A stretch of DNA of 64,000 nt. It comes from Streptomyces sp. NBC_01198 (GTDB taxonomy: Bacteria > Actinomycetota > Actinomycetes > Streptomycetales > Streptomycetaceae). Positions 8,641 to 18,433 of this stretch are shown here, piece by piece. The translations under genes were made by a program, and so were the position numbers. Location of the stretch: the NCBI RefSeq assembly GCF_036010485.1, contig NZ_CP108568.1, forward strand, positions 992,001 to 1,056,000. Direction: 5' to 3'. A model generated the notes under the pieces. The model worked only from the letters and a program-made list of their open reading frames with translations. It searched no databases and was not told the origin of the DNA. Position 1 is the first letter of the stretch; each line of letters starts with the position of its first letter.

Positions 8641-9229
8641 CGTCCACCTCCAGCCTGCGCCTGAGCTTGATGAGCCCGCGCCGTGTGTGACTCTTGACCG
8701 TGCCCAGGGGCAGTCCCGTCCGCTCGGCGATCTGGACCTGGGTGAGGTCCTCGAAGAACGCCATGCGCAGGATCTGCTGCTGGGGGCTCGGGAGTCCGGA
8801 CAGTTCGTCCAGCACCAGGACACGGTCCACCACCGCGTCGGGTGTGGAGTCGTAGGCGGCTACGGTCTCCACCAGTTGCGAGGTCACCGCCTCCACCTCG
8901 CGGCGCTGTCGCGAGCGCTGGGTGAGGGCATCGGCGATCTTGTTGCGGGTGATGCCCATGAGCCAGCCGGGGAAGGAGCCGCGCTCGGGGTGGTATCCCT
9001 GCCGTCCCCGCCAGGCACCGACGAAGACCTGCTGCGTCACGTCCTTCGCCTCGTCGGCGTCGTCCAGCGATCGAACGGCCACGGTGTAGACGAGCGAACC
9101 CCACCGACGGTAGGCCTCGTTGAGGGAGGACTCGTCGCCCTGGGCGAAGCCCTTGGCGATCTCGTCGTCGGATATCGGCGGCACGTCTGACAGGTTAGCC
9201 CGTTGCCCGAGCCACCAGCCCCGCGGCAT
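8627..9229 (-). CDS. ECF RNA polymerase sigma factor
   Basis: This sigma-70-family ECF factor has up to 200 residues. Region 2 contains DDADEAKDVTQQVFVGAWRG, the core-binding and -10 recognition helix. Region 4 contains LPSPQQQILRMAFFEDLTQV and the helix-turn-helix ERTGLPLGTVKSHTRRGL. The ATG at 9229 is the first start supported by the frame; a GTG at 9184, just before PPISDDEIAKGF, is an equally possible start and would give the length more usual for the group. Its partner anti-sigma factor overlaps it downstream. Target promoters cannot be read from this window. Confidence 0.88.
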   Translation of the reverse strand: MPRGWWLGQRANLSDVPPISDDEIAKGFAQGDESSLNEAYRRWGSLVYTVAVRSLDDADEAKDVTQQVFVGAWRGRQGYHPERGSFPGWLMGITRNKIADALTQRSRQRREVEAVTSQLVETVAAYDSTPDAVVDRVLVLDELSGLPSPQQQILRMAFFEDLTQVQIAERTGLPLGTVKSHTRRGLIKLRRRLEVDGAAH

Positions 9230-9351
9230 GCCCGTCCCGGTCCCGAATACCAGGTGATCCGTAGGTGAGGGCGCCGCGGTCGATCCGGGCCCGGTCGCCC
9301 AGGCGGGCGACGCCAGCAGCCCCGGGCCGGGAGACAGCAGGCCGTGCCACG

Positions 9352-10062
9352 TCAGCGGGCGTGGCCCTCCGCCACGAGCGTGCCGTCCGCGCCGGGCCTG
9401 ACCGACTCGGCGCCGTTCGCAAGGGCGGCGACGATGCGCGCCACCGCCTGGTCGAAGTCGGCGCCCGGCGGCAGCGACGGCGGGGTGCCGTGTACGGCTC
9501 TGTCCGCGAAGCCGGTGTCCAGGTGCGGCAGGCAGATGTCCAGCACCCTCACCCGGCGGCCTCGCTGCTCGCGGCGCACCGCCCGCAGCCACGCGGCCAG
9601 CGCGGCCTTGGACGCGCTGTAGTCGGCCATCAGCGGCTGCGGATGCTCGGCCACCACCCCGGTGATCGCGGCGAACGTGCCCCCGGCTTCGAGCAGCGGC
9701 AGGGCGCCGCGTGCCAGGGCCGCCGGGGCCAGCGCGTTCACGGTCACCAGGTGCTCCGCGACCGCGTCCGTCGTCCGGCACGCCTCGCCGAAGGCCACCG
9801 TGCCGATCGCGCAGACCACCAGGTCGAGTCCCCCCAGGCGGTCTGCCGCCCACCCCGGCAGCCGTGCCACCGCGGCGAGGTCGTAGGCGTCGAACGTCGC
9901 TGCGGGCGCGTCGCCGCACCTCGACGCGACGGCGTCGAGTGCCGTCCGGTCGCGCCCGGCGAGGGCGACGGCTGCCCCGCGTCCGAGCAGCGCCTGGGCG
10001 AGGGCACCGCCGATGACCCCGGTGGCGCCGACCACCAGGGCTCGGCATCCGTCGAGCTCCAT
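9352..10062 (-). CDS. short-chain dehydrogenase/reductase (SDR)
   Basis: This 236-residue Rossmann-fold protein belongs to the classical SDR family. The cofactor turn appears as VVGATGVIGGAL near residue 10, an arginine-aspartate in AGRDR hints at NADP preference, and the active-site motif YSASKAAL follows an ITG strand serine/threonine. It diverges from crtY across a 257-base promoter region and could be part of the carotenoid cluster, for example acting on a carotenoid ring or an unrelated alcohol. None of the carotenoid genes I know from Streptomyces is an SDR, so this is an inference from position only. Confidence 0.85.
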   Translation of the reverse strand: MELDGCRALVVGATGVIGGALAQALLGRGAAVALAGRDRTALDAVASRCGDAPAATFDAYDLAAVARLPGWAADRLGGLDLVVCAIGTVAFGEACRTTDAVAEHLVTVNALAPAALARGALPLLEAGGTFAAITGVVAEHPQPLMADYSASKAALAAWLRAVRREQRGRRVRVLDICLPHLDTGFADRAVHGTPPSLPPGADFDQAVARIVAALANGAESVRPGADGTLVAEGHAR

Positions 10063-10319
10063 CTTCCGCCTCTGCCTCTCGGACTCCTGCCGTACCGGGC
10101 ACGCTTGGACACCGCGCCGTGCGGCAGATCAGGGGCCGGCAGCGCGTCGCACGGCCGAGGAGACCACATCCTCCGCGCGGGCACGCTCAATTCCCGCTTC
10201 CGCGCGCGTCGCGTGCATCCGGGCAGCGGTCGACGGCGGAAGTATCGTCAGTGCCGGCCTGCGGCGTCCTCCTGATCGCGGAGCCGACGCCGAGAGCCCG
10301 ACGGGCGGAAGGGTGGACC

Positions 10320-11585
10320 GTGCCTGAATCGGACGTCGTCATCGTGGGTGCCGGCGCGGCCGGGCTGAGCCTGGCGTACCAGCTGTGCGCGCCGACCGGC
10401 GGAGCCGCCGTACCGGTCGTCCTCGTCGACGCTCCCCCGGGACCGTTGCGCCCGCCGCCGCGCACCTGGTGCTTCTGGGAGGCACCTGGTGGCGAGTACG
10501 ACAGCGCGCTGTCGGCGTCCTGGGACCGGCTGCGGGTCCGGGGCGCGAACGGGTCGGAAACGGTGCTGCGGCCCGCTCCGCTGAGCTACAAGATGCTCCG
10601 CTCGGACGCCTTCGAGACGCTGGTCGAGCGGCGGTTGGCGGCCTGCCCCGGTTTCCGGCGGGTGACGGCGACGGTGACCGGGATCGGCGACGCGCCGGGC
10701 GGCGGCGGCCGGGTGGTGGCGCGCGACGAGAGCGGCAAGCGGATCGTGCTGCACGCGAGGTACGTCTTCGACTCCCGGCCGCCGCACCGGCTGCCGGCGG
10801 CGCGCACCACGCTGCTCCAGCACTTCACGGGCTGGTTCGTGGAGACCGAGCGGCCCGTCTTCGACCCGGCGACGGCGGATCTGATGGACTTCCGCACGCG
10901 GCAGCCGGCCCGCGGGCTGTCGTTCGGTTACGTGCTGCCCCTGGGACCGCGTACGGCCCTGGTGGAATACACCGAATTCTCCCGCACTGTGCTGGACGCC
11001 CGGGGCTACGAGCGCGCGCTGCGGAACTACACCGGCGCGGTGCTGGGTATCGGCGCGTACCGGGTGACGTCGGTGGAGCGGGGTGTCATCCCGATGACCG
11101 ACGGCCGGTTCCCCGGCCGGGCCTGCTCCTCCGTGTTCCGCGTCGGAACGGCGGGCGGCGCCACCCGCCCTTCCACGGGCTACACGTTCGCCGCCGTGCA
11201 GCGGCAGAGCCGGTCCATCGCCGCCCGCCTCCGGGCCGGGGGGAGGTTCCGGATGCCGCCCCCGTACGGCCGGTGGCCGCGCGCCATGGACGCCGTCATG
11301 CTGCGGGCACTGGACAGTGGCCGGGTGGACGGTGACCAGTTCTTCAGCGGTCTCTTCGGCGCCGTCCCCGCGACCCGCCTGCTGCGCTTCCTCGACGGCA
11401 CGTCCCACTGGTACGAGGACGTCCTCGTCGGCCTGCGCACCCCGGTGGCCCCCATGCTCCGCACCGTTGCCGAACTCCCCTTCCGGCCACGGCGCGAGGC
11501 GCCCCCCGTTCGCGGGGCCGCGACGGCCGCCGTCGCCGCCCCGGAGGCCGGCCCAACTCCCGACCCGGAAAAGAGCGACCTATGA
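10320..11585 (+). CDS. crtY: lycopene cyclase, CrtY type
   Basis: This 421-residue flavoprotein-like enzyme cyclises the ends of lycopene to the beta rings of beta-carotene. The N-terminus is a dinucleotide-binding fold, VVIVGAGAAGLSLAYQL. Further CrtY segments are PRTWCFWE, LLQHFTGWFVETERPVFDP, FGYVLPLGPRTALVEYTEFS and the glycine/threonine pair in TRPSTGYTFAAVQRQS. The GTG at 10320 is preceded by GGAAGGGTGG. The stop codon at 11583 overlaps an ATG that opens a 15-codon mini-ORF leading to crtU, suggesting coupled translation. Together with crtU it should give the aromatic carotenoid isorenieratene. Confidence 0.92.
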   Translation: MPESDVVIVGAGAAGLSLAYQLCAPTGGAAVPVVLVDAPPGPLRPPPRTWCFWEAPGGEYDSALSASWDRLRVRGANGSETVLRPAPLSYKMLRSDAFETLVERRLAACPGFRRVTATVTGIGDAPGGGGRVVARDESGKRIVLHARYVFDSRPPHRLPAARTTLLQHFTGWFVETERPVFDPATADLMDFRTRQPARGLSFGYVLPLGPRTALVEYTEFSRTVLDARGYERALRNYTGAVLGIGAYRVTSVERGVIPMTDGRFPGRACSSVFRVGTAGGATRPSTGYTFAAVQRQSRSIAARLRAGGRFRMPPPYGRWPRAMDAVMLRALDSGRVDGDQFFSGLFGAVPATRLLRFLDGTSHWYEDVLVGLRTPVAPMLRTVAELPFRPRREAPPVRGAATAAVAAPEAGPTPDPEKSDL

Positions 11586-11629
11586 CGCTGCCCCGCTCCA
11601 CCACGTCCGATCACGGCTGCCCGGCGTGA
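11582..11629 (+). CDS. 15-codon mini-ORF bridging crtY and crtU
   Basis: An ATG at 11582 overlaps the crtY stop (ATGA), and this frame ends at a TGA at 11627-11629 that overlaps the GTG start of crtU (GTGA). The peptide would be MTLPRSTTSDHGCPA. It may act only as a translational relay. Alternatively, the true crtU start is this ATG and a one-base frameshift (natural or a sequencing error) near 11610-11630 separates it from the body of crtU. Confidence 0.4.
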   Translation: MTLPRSTTSDHGCPA

Positions 11630-13185
11630 GGTACGGTCCGTCCGCCGCGGGCGGCCACCGGCGGGGTCGCGACCGGCGTGCCGCGACGATCGCGGCGCCC
11701 GCCGGGCGAGACCGGTTCGAAGGCCAGGCGCCTGGGGTCGCCGTGATCGGCGGGGGCATCGCCGGACTGGCCGCGGCGACGCTGCTGGCCGAACGCGGCG
11801 CGCACGTGACGCTCCACGAACGCCGGTCGAGCCTCGGAGGCCGGCTCTCGGGCTGGCCGACCGAACTCGCCGACGGCGCGACGGTCACCATGAGCCGGGG
11901 TTTCCACGCCTTCTTCCGGCAGTACTACAACCTGCGCGGTCTGCTGCGCCGCGTCGACCCCGGACTCGAAACGCTGACCCGGCTGCCCGACTACCCGCTG
12001 CGGCACAGCGCCGGCCTGCACGACAGCTTCGCCCGGGTGCCGCGGACACCGCCGTGGAGCGCGTTGGGGTTCGTCGCGCTCAGTCCCACGTTCGGCTGGC
12101 GCGATCTGGTCCGGATGAACCCGCGCGCCGCGCTTCCCCTGCTCGACGTACGGGTGCCGGACGTCTACGACCGGCTGGACGGGGTATCCGCGCACGACCT
12201 CCTCGCCCGCATCCGGTTCCCCGAGGCCGCCCATCACCTCGCCTTCGAGGTCTTCTCGCGGAGCTTCTTCGCCGACCCGCGCGAACTGTCGGCGGCGGAA
12301 CTGGTGCTGATGTTCCACATCTACTTCCTCGGCTCGAGCGAGGGACTGCTCTTCGACGTGCCGGCCGAGCCGTTCCCGCAGGCGCTCTGGGATCCGCTGG
12401 GCCGCTATCTGGAGGGCCACGGGGTGCGGGTGCGCACCGGCTCGACGGTCGAGTGCGTGACACCCGCGCCCGGCGGCGGGCTCGACGTCACCGCCGACGG
12501 GCACACCGTTCGCCACGACGCGCTCGTCCTGGCGCTGGACACCGGCGGGCTGCGGACCGTGGTGGCCGCCTCGCCCGCGCTGGGCGACGCGGCCTGGCGC
12601 GCCCGGGTGGACGGGCTGCGGACCGCGCCGCCCTTCCTGGTGTCACGCCTGTGGCTGGACCGGCCGGTCGCCACGGACCGCCCGGGCTTCCTCGGCACCA
12701 GCGGCTACGGCCCCCTGGACAACGTCAGCGTGCTCAACCACTGGGAGGGCGAGGCCGCCCGCTGGGCACGGAGCAACCAGGGCGCGGTGGTGGAACTGCA
12801 CGCCTACGCGGTCGCCCCCGACGCGGACCGCGACACGGTGCAGGCGGCCGCGGTCGAGCAGCTGCACCGGGTCTACCCGGAGACGCGCGACGCCCGGATC
12901 GTGGACGCCCGGCACGAATGGCGGGCGGACTGCCCGCTGTTCCCGGTCGGCGGCTACCGCGACCGGCCCACGGTGCGCACGCCCGAACCCACGGTCATGG
13001 TGGCGGGCGACCTGGTCCGCACCGACCTGCCGGTGGCGCTGATGGAACGGGCCGCGACGAGTGGATACCTGGCTGCCAACGCCCTGTTGCAGCGGTGGGG
13101 CGTGCGCGGCCAGACCCTGTGGACGGTGCCGGCCGCCGGGCGCTCCGCGGTGCTGCGGAGACTGGCCGCGCTGGGCGCGGACTGA
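11626..13185 (+). CDS. crtU: carotenoid ring desaturase/methyltransferase (isorenieratene synthase type), CrtU
   Basis: This 519-residue FAD-dependent amine-oxidase-fold protein matches CrtU, which desaturates beta-carotene's rings and moves a methyl group to make them aromatic, giving isorenieratene. After a leader of about 35 residues comes the FAD motif VAVIGGGIAGLAAATLLAERG, then GGRLSGWPTEL and SRGFHAFFRQYYNLRGLLRR, which are characteristic of this desaturase group. The C-terminus holds the second FAD-contact segment VMVAGDLVRTDLPVALMERA. Start choice is uncertain: the GTG at 11626 overlaps the mini-ORF stop, and the leader may belong to a frame beginning at 11582. The gene converges on the Rieske gene with only 34 bases between them. 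Confidence 0.88.
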   Translation: MRYGPSAAGGHRRGRDRRAATIAAPAGRDRFEGQAPGVAVIGGGIAGLAAATLLAERGAHVTLHERRSSLGGRLSGWPTELADGATVTMSRGFHAFFRQYYNLRGLLRRVDPGLETLTRLPDYPLRHSAGLHDSFARVPRTPPWSALGFVALSPTFGWRDLVRMNPRAALPLLDVRVPDVYDRLDGVSAHDLLARIRFPEAAHHLAFEVFSRSFFADPRELSAAELVLMFHIYFLGSSEGLLFDVPAEPFPQALWDPLGRYLEGHGVRVRTGSTVECVTPAPGGGLDVTADGHTVRHDALVLALDTGGLRTVVAASPALGDAAWRARVDGLRTAPPFLVSRLWLDRPVATDRPGFLGTSGYGPLDNVSVLNHWEGEAARWARSNQGAVVELHAYAVAPDADRDTVQAAAVEQLHRVYPETRDARIVDARHEWRADCPLFPVGGYRDRPTVRTPEPTVMVAGDLVRTDLPVALMERAATSGYLAANALLQRWGVRGQTLWTVPAAGRSAVLRRLAALGAD

Positions 13186-13219
13186 CGCAGAACCGCCGGC
13201 CGCAGAAGCCCGCTCCCGG

Positions 13220-14236
13220 TCAGCCGGGGAAGCGGCCGCTGCTGCGCAGTTCCCAGCGGCGCTCGGCGTAGGCGAGGTCGTCGCGCCACAGCCGGCCGGC
13301 CGAGGACCGGATCAGCGGGCGAAGCAGTGGGGCCGCGGCCCGCGCCACGGCGAATCCGCGCCGGCCGGACGCGGCCAGGACCGCCTCCGTCACCGCGGTC
13401 CTCGGCCTGCCGTCCCGGCCCGGCCCCAAGGGCGTGGCGTGCGACTCGACCACGGAGCCCAGACCCTCGCCCTCGGTGATGCGCATGACGACGGTCCGGG
13501 GCCCCGGGGCGGTGAACACCGCCCGCACCGGGACGACGATCCGGCCTGCCAGCTTGAACGAGACGTCGACGGTGAAGCCGTCCTCGCCTGCCACCTCGCC
13601 TCTCGCGGGTGTGCCCGTCACCGCCAGGTCGACGAAGGAGTACGGGTGGAACCACGCGCCATGCCAGGGGTCGAGCCGGTTGGCCACCACGTCCTCGGGC
13701 TCGCACACCCCGACGCCCTCGTAGACGGCGTCGACGGCGTCCCCGGCCCGCGGGCGGGGTGGTACGGCAGGGGCCTCCAGCGGGCTCTCGCCGCCGATGT
13801 GGTCCAGGCGCACCCAGGCCAGGACCCCGTCGTCGTGGGCGGGATAGGGCTCCCATCCGGCGAACGGCTCGCCGTTCAGGGCGAGTCCGTGCCAACGGCA
13901 GACGAGGACACCGCACCGCACGGGGCTGTCCCGCAGCGGCGCCCCCAGGTGCGGGCAGGCGCCTGGCCCGGCCCGCAGGCGCCCGGCGCTGTCGCGCCAG
14001 GCCACCACCTCGTTGCCGGCCACGGTGCGGCTGATCGGCCGTCCTGCACCGAGCGCCCGGGAGGCGCCCAGCACATACCAGTTGCCCGACGGGCGGTCCA
14101 TGGAGCGTTTCAGGGCGTCCGCGATGATCGCGGGCTTGGCGTCCCGCCAGGTGGGGCGCTGTCGCTCCCACGGGACAGGGGCCTTGCGCAGCCGCAGCGG
14201 GACGCGGCGCCTTCCCGTCTTTCCTTCACCGGTCAC
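13220..14236 (-). CDS. Rieske [2Fe-2S] protein of the carotenoid cluster
   Basis: This 338-residue protein has a Rieske domain at about residues 35-130. The two cluster-binding boxes are CPHLG and CRWHG, 16 residues apart in the usual C-x-H and C-x2-H arrangement. The remaining C-terminal region resembles the aromatic-ring dioxygenase/DUF5914-type domain but I see no clear mononuclear-iron D/H/H facial triad. Its GTG start overlaps the crtB stop (GTGA), so it belongs to the crtE-I-B-rieske operon. It may be an oxygenase or an electron carrier modifying the carotenoid; no redox partner gene is adjacent. It sits where Streptomyces clusters I recall carry crtV. Confidence 0.82.
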   Translation of the reverse strand: MTGEGKTGRRRVPLRLRKAPVPWERQRPTWRDAKPAIIADALKRSMDRPSGNWYVLGASRALGAGRPISRTVAGNEVVAWRDSAGRLRAGPGACPHLGAPLRDSPVRCGVLVCRWHGLALNGEPFAGWEPYPAHDDGVLAWVRLDHIGGESPLEAPAVPPRPRAGDAVDAVYEGVGVCEPEDVVANRLDPWHGAWFHPYSFVDLAVTGTPARGEVAGEDGFTVDVSFKLAGRIVVPVRAVFTAPGPRTVVMRITEGEGLGSVVESHATPLGPGRDGRPRTAVTEAVLAASGRRGFAVARAAAPLLRPLIRSSAGRLWRDDLAYAERRWELRSSGRFPG

Positions 14237-15225
14237 GGGGCCTCCTCGCGAGGGGCGGATGTCCTGAGGGAAGGTGCCGCCGGGATACGGCGGCCGGCCA
14301 TGGCGCGCGCGGCCAGCGCGCGTGCCAGCCCGTCGAGCCCGACGGCGGCGCGGCGCTTTCTGGAGACCACGGCTCGTCGGTGCAGGACGGAGTAGCCGTC
14401 GTCCTCGATCGCGTCGAGGATGCCGCTGTAGAGGACGAACGCGGTGCGCACGCAGGGCCGGGAGACAGGCGCGAGCAGGGCCAGCCCGGGCAGCGCCTCG
14501 CGATAGACGCTCCTGTTGTGGGCGACGACCGACCGCAGCACGGCGGTGATGCGGGTGTCCCGCCGTCCCGTGTCCCTGCTCCACCGGAACCGCTCCCGGT
14601 CCACCCCGTGCGCCGCCAGGACGTCGGCAGGCAGGTAGAGGCGGCCGCGGTCGAGGTCCTCACCCACATCCCTGAGGAAGTTGGACAGTTGGAAGGCGAC
14701 GCCGAGGGCCGCCGCGTACCGTGCGGCTTCGTCCCGGGGGCCGACGGTGCCCAGGACGGGCAGCATCTGGAGGCCGATGACGGCGGCCGATCCGTGCATG
14801 TAGCGGCCCAGGTCGTCATACGAGGCGTAGCCGGTGACCGTCAGGTCGCTGCGCATCGAGGCCATGAAGTCGGTGAAGTGCCGGTGGTCGATGGCGTAGA
14901 CGGCGGCGGTGTGCGCGAGCGAGCGGATGACCGGTTCCGCGCTTTCGCCCGATCGCAGGCCCTCGTCGAGGCGGTCCTGCAGACCGTTCAGCGCCTCGGC
15001 GCGTTCCTGGGCGGTGGCGCCGCTGCCGAGGTCGTCCACGATGTCGTCGGCCCGCCGGGCGAAGCCGTAAAGGGCGTGCACCGCCGGGCGGCGCTCGACC
15101 GGCAGCAGCCGGGTCGCGAGGAAGTACGTCTTGCCGTGCCGCGCGTTGAGCCGACGGCACGCCGTGTACGCCTCACGCAGGGCGGGTTCGCGGATGCCCG
15201 CGGCGTCGAGTTCACGGGCGGTCAT
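14233..15225 (-). CDS. crtB: phytoene synthase CrtB
   Basis: This 330-residue all-helical isoprenyl synthase condenses two geranylgeranyl diphosphates head to head into phytoene. Both aspartate-rich magnesium sites are present: [10 protein letters not shown] near residue 45 and [14 protein letters not shown] near residue 160. The conserved [10 protein letters not shown] and [10 protein letters not shown] segments surround them. The ATG at 15225 overlaps the crtI stop (ATGA) and the stop overlaps the Rieske start. It is the middle gene of a tightly coupled operon. Confidence 0.95.
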   Translation of the reverse strand: MTARELDAAGIREPALREAYTACRRLNARHGKTYFLATRLLPVERRPAVHALYGFARRADDIVDDLGSGATAQERAEALNGLQDRLDEGLRSGESAEPVIRSLAHTAAVYAIDHRHFTDFMASMRSDLTVTGYASYDDLGRYMHGSAAVIGLQMLPVLGTVGPRDEAARYAAALGVAFQLSNFLRDVGEDLDRGRLYLPADVLAAHGVDRERFRWSRDTGRRDTRITAVLRSVVAHNRSVYREALPGLALLAPVSRPCVRTAFVLYSGILDAIEDDGYSVLHRRAVVSRKRRAAVGLDGLARALAARAMAGRRIPAAPSLRTSAPREEAP

Positions 15226-16781
15226 GCGGGGGCCCCCGTGGCTGCGTCCGGTGCCGCCACCGGTCGCGGCGCCTGCCGCACGGGTCGCGGCGACGGGCGC
15301 GCGGGGCGGGTGCCGGTGATCCTGGCGGCGGCGAGCTTCCCGGAGATGATGACGGTCGGCACGCCGACACCCGGCGTCGTGCCGCACCCTGCGAGCACGG
15401 CGTTGTCTGTGCCGCGCACGAGGTTGCGCGGCCGGAAGGGCCCGGTCTGGGAGAAGGTGTGCGCGGCGGAGAAGGGGGTGCCGGCGGCGTGACCCTGAGC
15501 GGTCCAGTCGAGGGGGGTGACCATGCCCTCCGCCTCGATCGCGGAGGCCAGTCCGGCCATCCCGCGGTGTTCGAGGGTGTTGAGCAAGGAGTCGCGGTAC
15601 CGCGGTGCGAGCTGCCGCCACTCCTCGGTGCCGGGGCCGACGTCGGTGTTCGGGCACGGTGCCAGGATGTAGTGCAGGTGCTTTCCCGGAGGGGCGAGGT
15701 CCGGGTCGGTGGACGTGGGACGGGTGATCAGCAGCGACGGGTCGGACATCAGCGATCCGTGGGTGAGTTCGTGGAAGGTCTTCTTCCAGGCCGCACCGAA
15801 GGAGATGGTGTGGTGGGCCAGCCCTGGCCACGTCCTGTCGGTCCCGGCGTGCAGGATCACCGCCGAGGGCGAGTGCCGCAGAGCCAGCGGCCGGTGCGGG
15901 GCACGGCCGAGGAGACGGTAGCTGTCGGGCAGATCCGGTGTCAGGACCACGGCGTCACAGGGGAAGCGGCCCTGGTCGGTCACGACGGCGGTGATCCGCT
16001 CCCCGGAGCGTTCCAGCCGGCTGACGGTGTGTCCGTAGCGGAATTCGGCTCCCGCCTCGGCGGCCGAGTCGGCAAGCGCCCGCGGCAGCGCGTGCATACC
16101 GCCTCGGGGAAAGTACACCCCGGCGACGGTGTCCATATAGGCGATGACGGCGTAGGCGGCGAGCGCGCGGGACGGGGGCACTCCGGCGTAGAGGGCCTGG
16201 AAGGTGAACACCCGGCGCAGCCGCTCGTCCTTGATGAAGTGCCCGACGCGCGCGTCAAGCCGGCCGAATCCGCCGAGGGCGGCGAGCCGGGCGAGGTCGG
16301 GGTGCAGCAGCTGCAGGGGTGAGTCGAAGTTCGCGTCGATGAAGCGTCGCATCTGGACCGCGTACAGACGCTCCAGCCAGGTGCGCAGTGCCTGGTAGCC
16401 GACCGCCTCCCGGGCACCCGCGAACCGCTCGATCTCGGCCTCCATCGCCGCGGCGTCGGTGTGGACGTCCAGCTGCGTTCCGTCGGCGTACCGTGCCCGG
16501 TACGCGGGATGCAGCGGGATCAGCTCCAAGCGGTCGGACAGACGGTGGCCGACCGCCGCGAAAGCGTCCTCGACCAGGTCCGGCATGGTCAGCACGGTCG
16601 GCCCGGTGTCCATGCGGTAGCCGCCGCGCCCCAGCAGCCCGGCCCGGCCGCCGGGCAGCAGGTCACGTTCCACCACGGTGACCTGCCGGCCGGCGCCGAG
16701 CAGGTGCAGAGCGGCGGACAGGCCGGCAAGTCCGGCGCCGACGACCACCACATGATCGGTGGGTCCCTTCACGGTCCTCAT
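15222..16781 (-). CDS. crtI: phytoene desaturase CrtI
   Basis: This 519-residue FAD enzyme introduces four double bonds into phytoene to give lycopene. The N-terminal FAD motif is [19 protein letters not shown], followed by [13 protein letters not shown] and the CrtI hallmark [20 protein letters not shown]. The C-terminal carotenoid desaturase signature ends in [21 protein letters not shown]. The start codon lies in the crtE stop (ATGA) and its stop in the crtB start, so all three are made in step. Confidence 0.95.
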   Translation of the reverse strand: MRTVKGPTDHVVVVGAGLAGLSAALHLLGAGRQVTVVERDLLPGGRAGLLGRGGYRMDTGPTVLTMPDLVEDAFAAVGHRLSDRLELIPLHPAYRARYADGTQLDVHTDAAAMEAEIERFAGAREAVGYQALRTWLERLYAVQMRRFIDANFDSPLQLLHPDLARLAALGGFGRLDARVGHFIKDERLRRVFTFQALYAGVPPSRALAAYAVIAYMDTVAGVYFPRGGMHALPRALADSAAEAGAEFRYGHTVSRLERSGERITAVVTDQGRFPCDAVVLTPDLPDSYRLLGRAPHRPLALRHSPSAVILHAGTDRTWPGLAHHTISFGAAWKKTFHELTHGSLMSDPSLLITRPTSTDPDLAPPGKHLHYILAPCPNTDVGPGTEEWRQLAPRYRDSLLNTLEHRGMAGLASAIEAEGMVTPLDWTAQGHAAGTPFSAAHTFSQTGPFRPRNLVRGTDNAVLAGCGTTPGVGVPTVIISGKLAAARITGTRPARPSPRPVRQAPRPVAAPDAATGAPA

Positions 16782-18124
16782 CGGGCGGTGCCTCCTTTTG
16801 CTGCGGCCGTCAGAATGGGCTCCGCAGGGATCGGAGCGTTGTTCCCGGCGGCCTGTGATCCGGCCGTGGACCGTTCCGGCAGCGGCACGGCAGGTGCTCC
16901 CGCGATGGTGCGGAGCAACCCGAGGAGCCGGTGTCCGGCCCCCGGTTCCACGTCGGCTTCGGCGAGGTGCCGTCCGGCGTGCCGCATCAGCAGGTCAGCC
17001 CGGTCCTCCACGTCGGCACGTGCCCCGGTGGACGTCAACGCCTCGCGCACCTCGGCCAGGGCGGCCTCGGACAGGTCGGCGCATCCCACCGCCGAGTCGA
17101 GCAGGAACCGCGTCCGCCGGTCACCCGACTCCTGCGCCCGGGCCCGCGCCAGGGCGAGCAGATACGTCGGTTTGCCTTCCCGGATGTCGCCTCCCGAGGG
17201 CTTACCGGTCACGGCCGGATCTCCGAAGACGCCCAGCAGGTCGTCGCGGAGCTGGAAGGCGATGCCGGCGCAACGGCCGGCCGAGGACAGTGCCCGGGTG
17301 GTGCGCTGGTCGGCGCCGGCGAGCGCGGCGCCGAGCACGAGGGGGCGTTCCACGGAGTAGAGGGCACTCTTGAGGTACGCGGTGCGCATGGCGGCGGCTG
17401 CCGAGCGCGTTCCCGTGGCCTGCCCGTACAGGTCGAGGTACTGCCCGGCCACCATCTCGGTCCTCATCGCCCGCCAGACACCCTGCACTTGCCGCCGGAC
17501 GGCCGGGGACATGTCCGTGTCCGCCACGGTGTCGTCGGCCCAGGCGAGCGCGAGATCCCCGACGAGCACCGCCGCCGACGTACCGAAGGCCTCCCCCAGC
17601 ACCGAGCCGGGCACGGGGCCCGGCCGGTTCGCGAGGTCGATGTGCACGGCGGGGCGGCCGCGGCGCAGCAGCGACCTGTCCATCACGTCGTCGTGGACGA
17701 GCGCGCAGGTCTGGATGAGTTCGATCGCCACCCCGAGCCGCAGCGCCGCTTCGGTGTCGGCGGCAGATGCGCCCCCGCCGCAGGCGCGCATCGTCCACCA
17801 CAGCAGCTGGGGGCGCGCACGCCTGCCCCCGGAGAGGGTGAAGTCCGCCACACCTTCGGCCAGGTCGCGGGAGAAGTCGGCGTCGATGGCGGCCGTCTGG
17901 GCGATCCGTTCACCCAGGACGACGCCTGCGGTACGGAGTACGGCTCCGGCGACGTCCGCGTCCACGGTCCGGGCGTCGACGGCGCCAGATGTGGCAACAC
18001 CGCCCTCGGGCGTGCTGCCGGCGCGCCACTGGGGCAGCGCCCGGACCGGAGCCACCGGGCCCCGCGGACTCTGGTCCGGAAGAGACGGACGGTCGGCGGA
18101 GGACTGGCCCCTACGACGGCGCAT
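16778..18124 (-). CDS. crtE: geranylgeranyl diphosphate synthase CrtE (polyprenyl synthetase)
   Basis: This 448-residue trans-isoprenyl diphosphate synthase makes the C20 precursor for phytoene. It carries the first aspartate-rich motif in ALVHDDVMDRSLLRRG and the second in FQLRDDLLGVFGD, plus GGRRARP and GKPTYLLALA. The first motif region fits a geranylgeranyl chain length, though this cannot be certain. It has an N-terminal extension of about 80 residues rich in Pro, Arg and Ser, making it longer than usual; GGAAGG stands 7 bases before the ATG at 18124. It is the first gene of the crtE-I-B-rieske operon, whose promoter must lie in 18125-18260. Confidence 0.92.
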   Translation of the reverse strand: MRRRRGQSSADRPSLPDQSPRGPVAPVRALPQWRAGSTPEGGVATSGAVDARTVDADVAGAVLRTAGVVLGERIAQTAAIDADFSRDLAEGVADFTLSGGRRARPQLLWWTMRACGGGASAADTEAALRLGVAIELIQTCALVHDDVMDRSLLRRGRPAVHIDLANRPGPVPGSVLGEAFGTSAAVLVGDLALAWADDTVADTDMSPAVRRQVQGVWRAMRTEMVAGQYLDLYGQATGTRSAAAAMRTAYLKSALYSVERPLVLGAALAGADQRTTRALSSAGRCAGIAFQLRDDLLGVFGDPAVTGKPSGGDIREGKPTYLLALARARAQESGDRRTRFLLDSAVGCADLSEAALAEVREALTSTGARADVEDRADLLMRHAGRHLAEADVEPGAGHRLLGLLRTIAGAPAVPLPERSTAGSQAAGNNAPIPAEPILTAAAKGGTAR

Positions 18125-18433
18125 CACACGTCCTTCCGGTCGGGGTGCTCGGCGCACGGTTCTCAGACTCTTCCGAACCGGTACCTCCGTCGGATGCAGT
18201 GCGATGCCGCTTTCTTCTCCGCCGCCGGCGGCAGCGCCTACCAGGCGAGGAGTCCGCCGCTGGACAGCGGAACGCCCGGCCGGGAGATCCGGTCGGGCGT
18301 TCCGTACGAGCCGACGTGCGTGACCGCTCACCACCGTCCCGTGGGTCCGAGGTCCGTCACCGGATCTTCGTCACCGCACATCCGTCACCGGGGACGGGAC
18401 TTCACGGCGCCGGTGGAACGGCTGGTCCACGGG
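18125..18433. other. intergenic region holding the crtE promoter and a terminator
   Basis: These 309 bases separate crtE from the unrecognised gene at 18434. They contain the terminator described at 18269-18303 and, nearer crtE, the presumed operon promoter. I see no coding frame on either strand and no clear binding site for a light-responsive LitR-type regulator. Confidence 0.5.
18269..18303 (-). terminator. intrinsic terminator after the gene at 18434-19033
   Basis: GGAACGCCCG at 18269-18278 pairs perfectly with CGGGCGTTCC at 18294-18303, with extra pairing into the 15-base loop. It lies about 130 bases downstream of the minus-strand gene and also insulates crtE from readthrough. Confidence 0.65.

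Noticed and set aside
8627..10102. N-terminal extension of the sigma factor to 491 residues through the SDR gene
   Set aside because: The extension is the shadow of the SDR gene; sigma homology begins near 9190.
13609..14034. Arginine-rich plus-strand frame within the Rieske gene
   Set aside because: Extreme Arg/Pro content typical of a non-coding frame; the opposite strand has intact Rieske cluster motifs.
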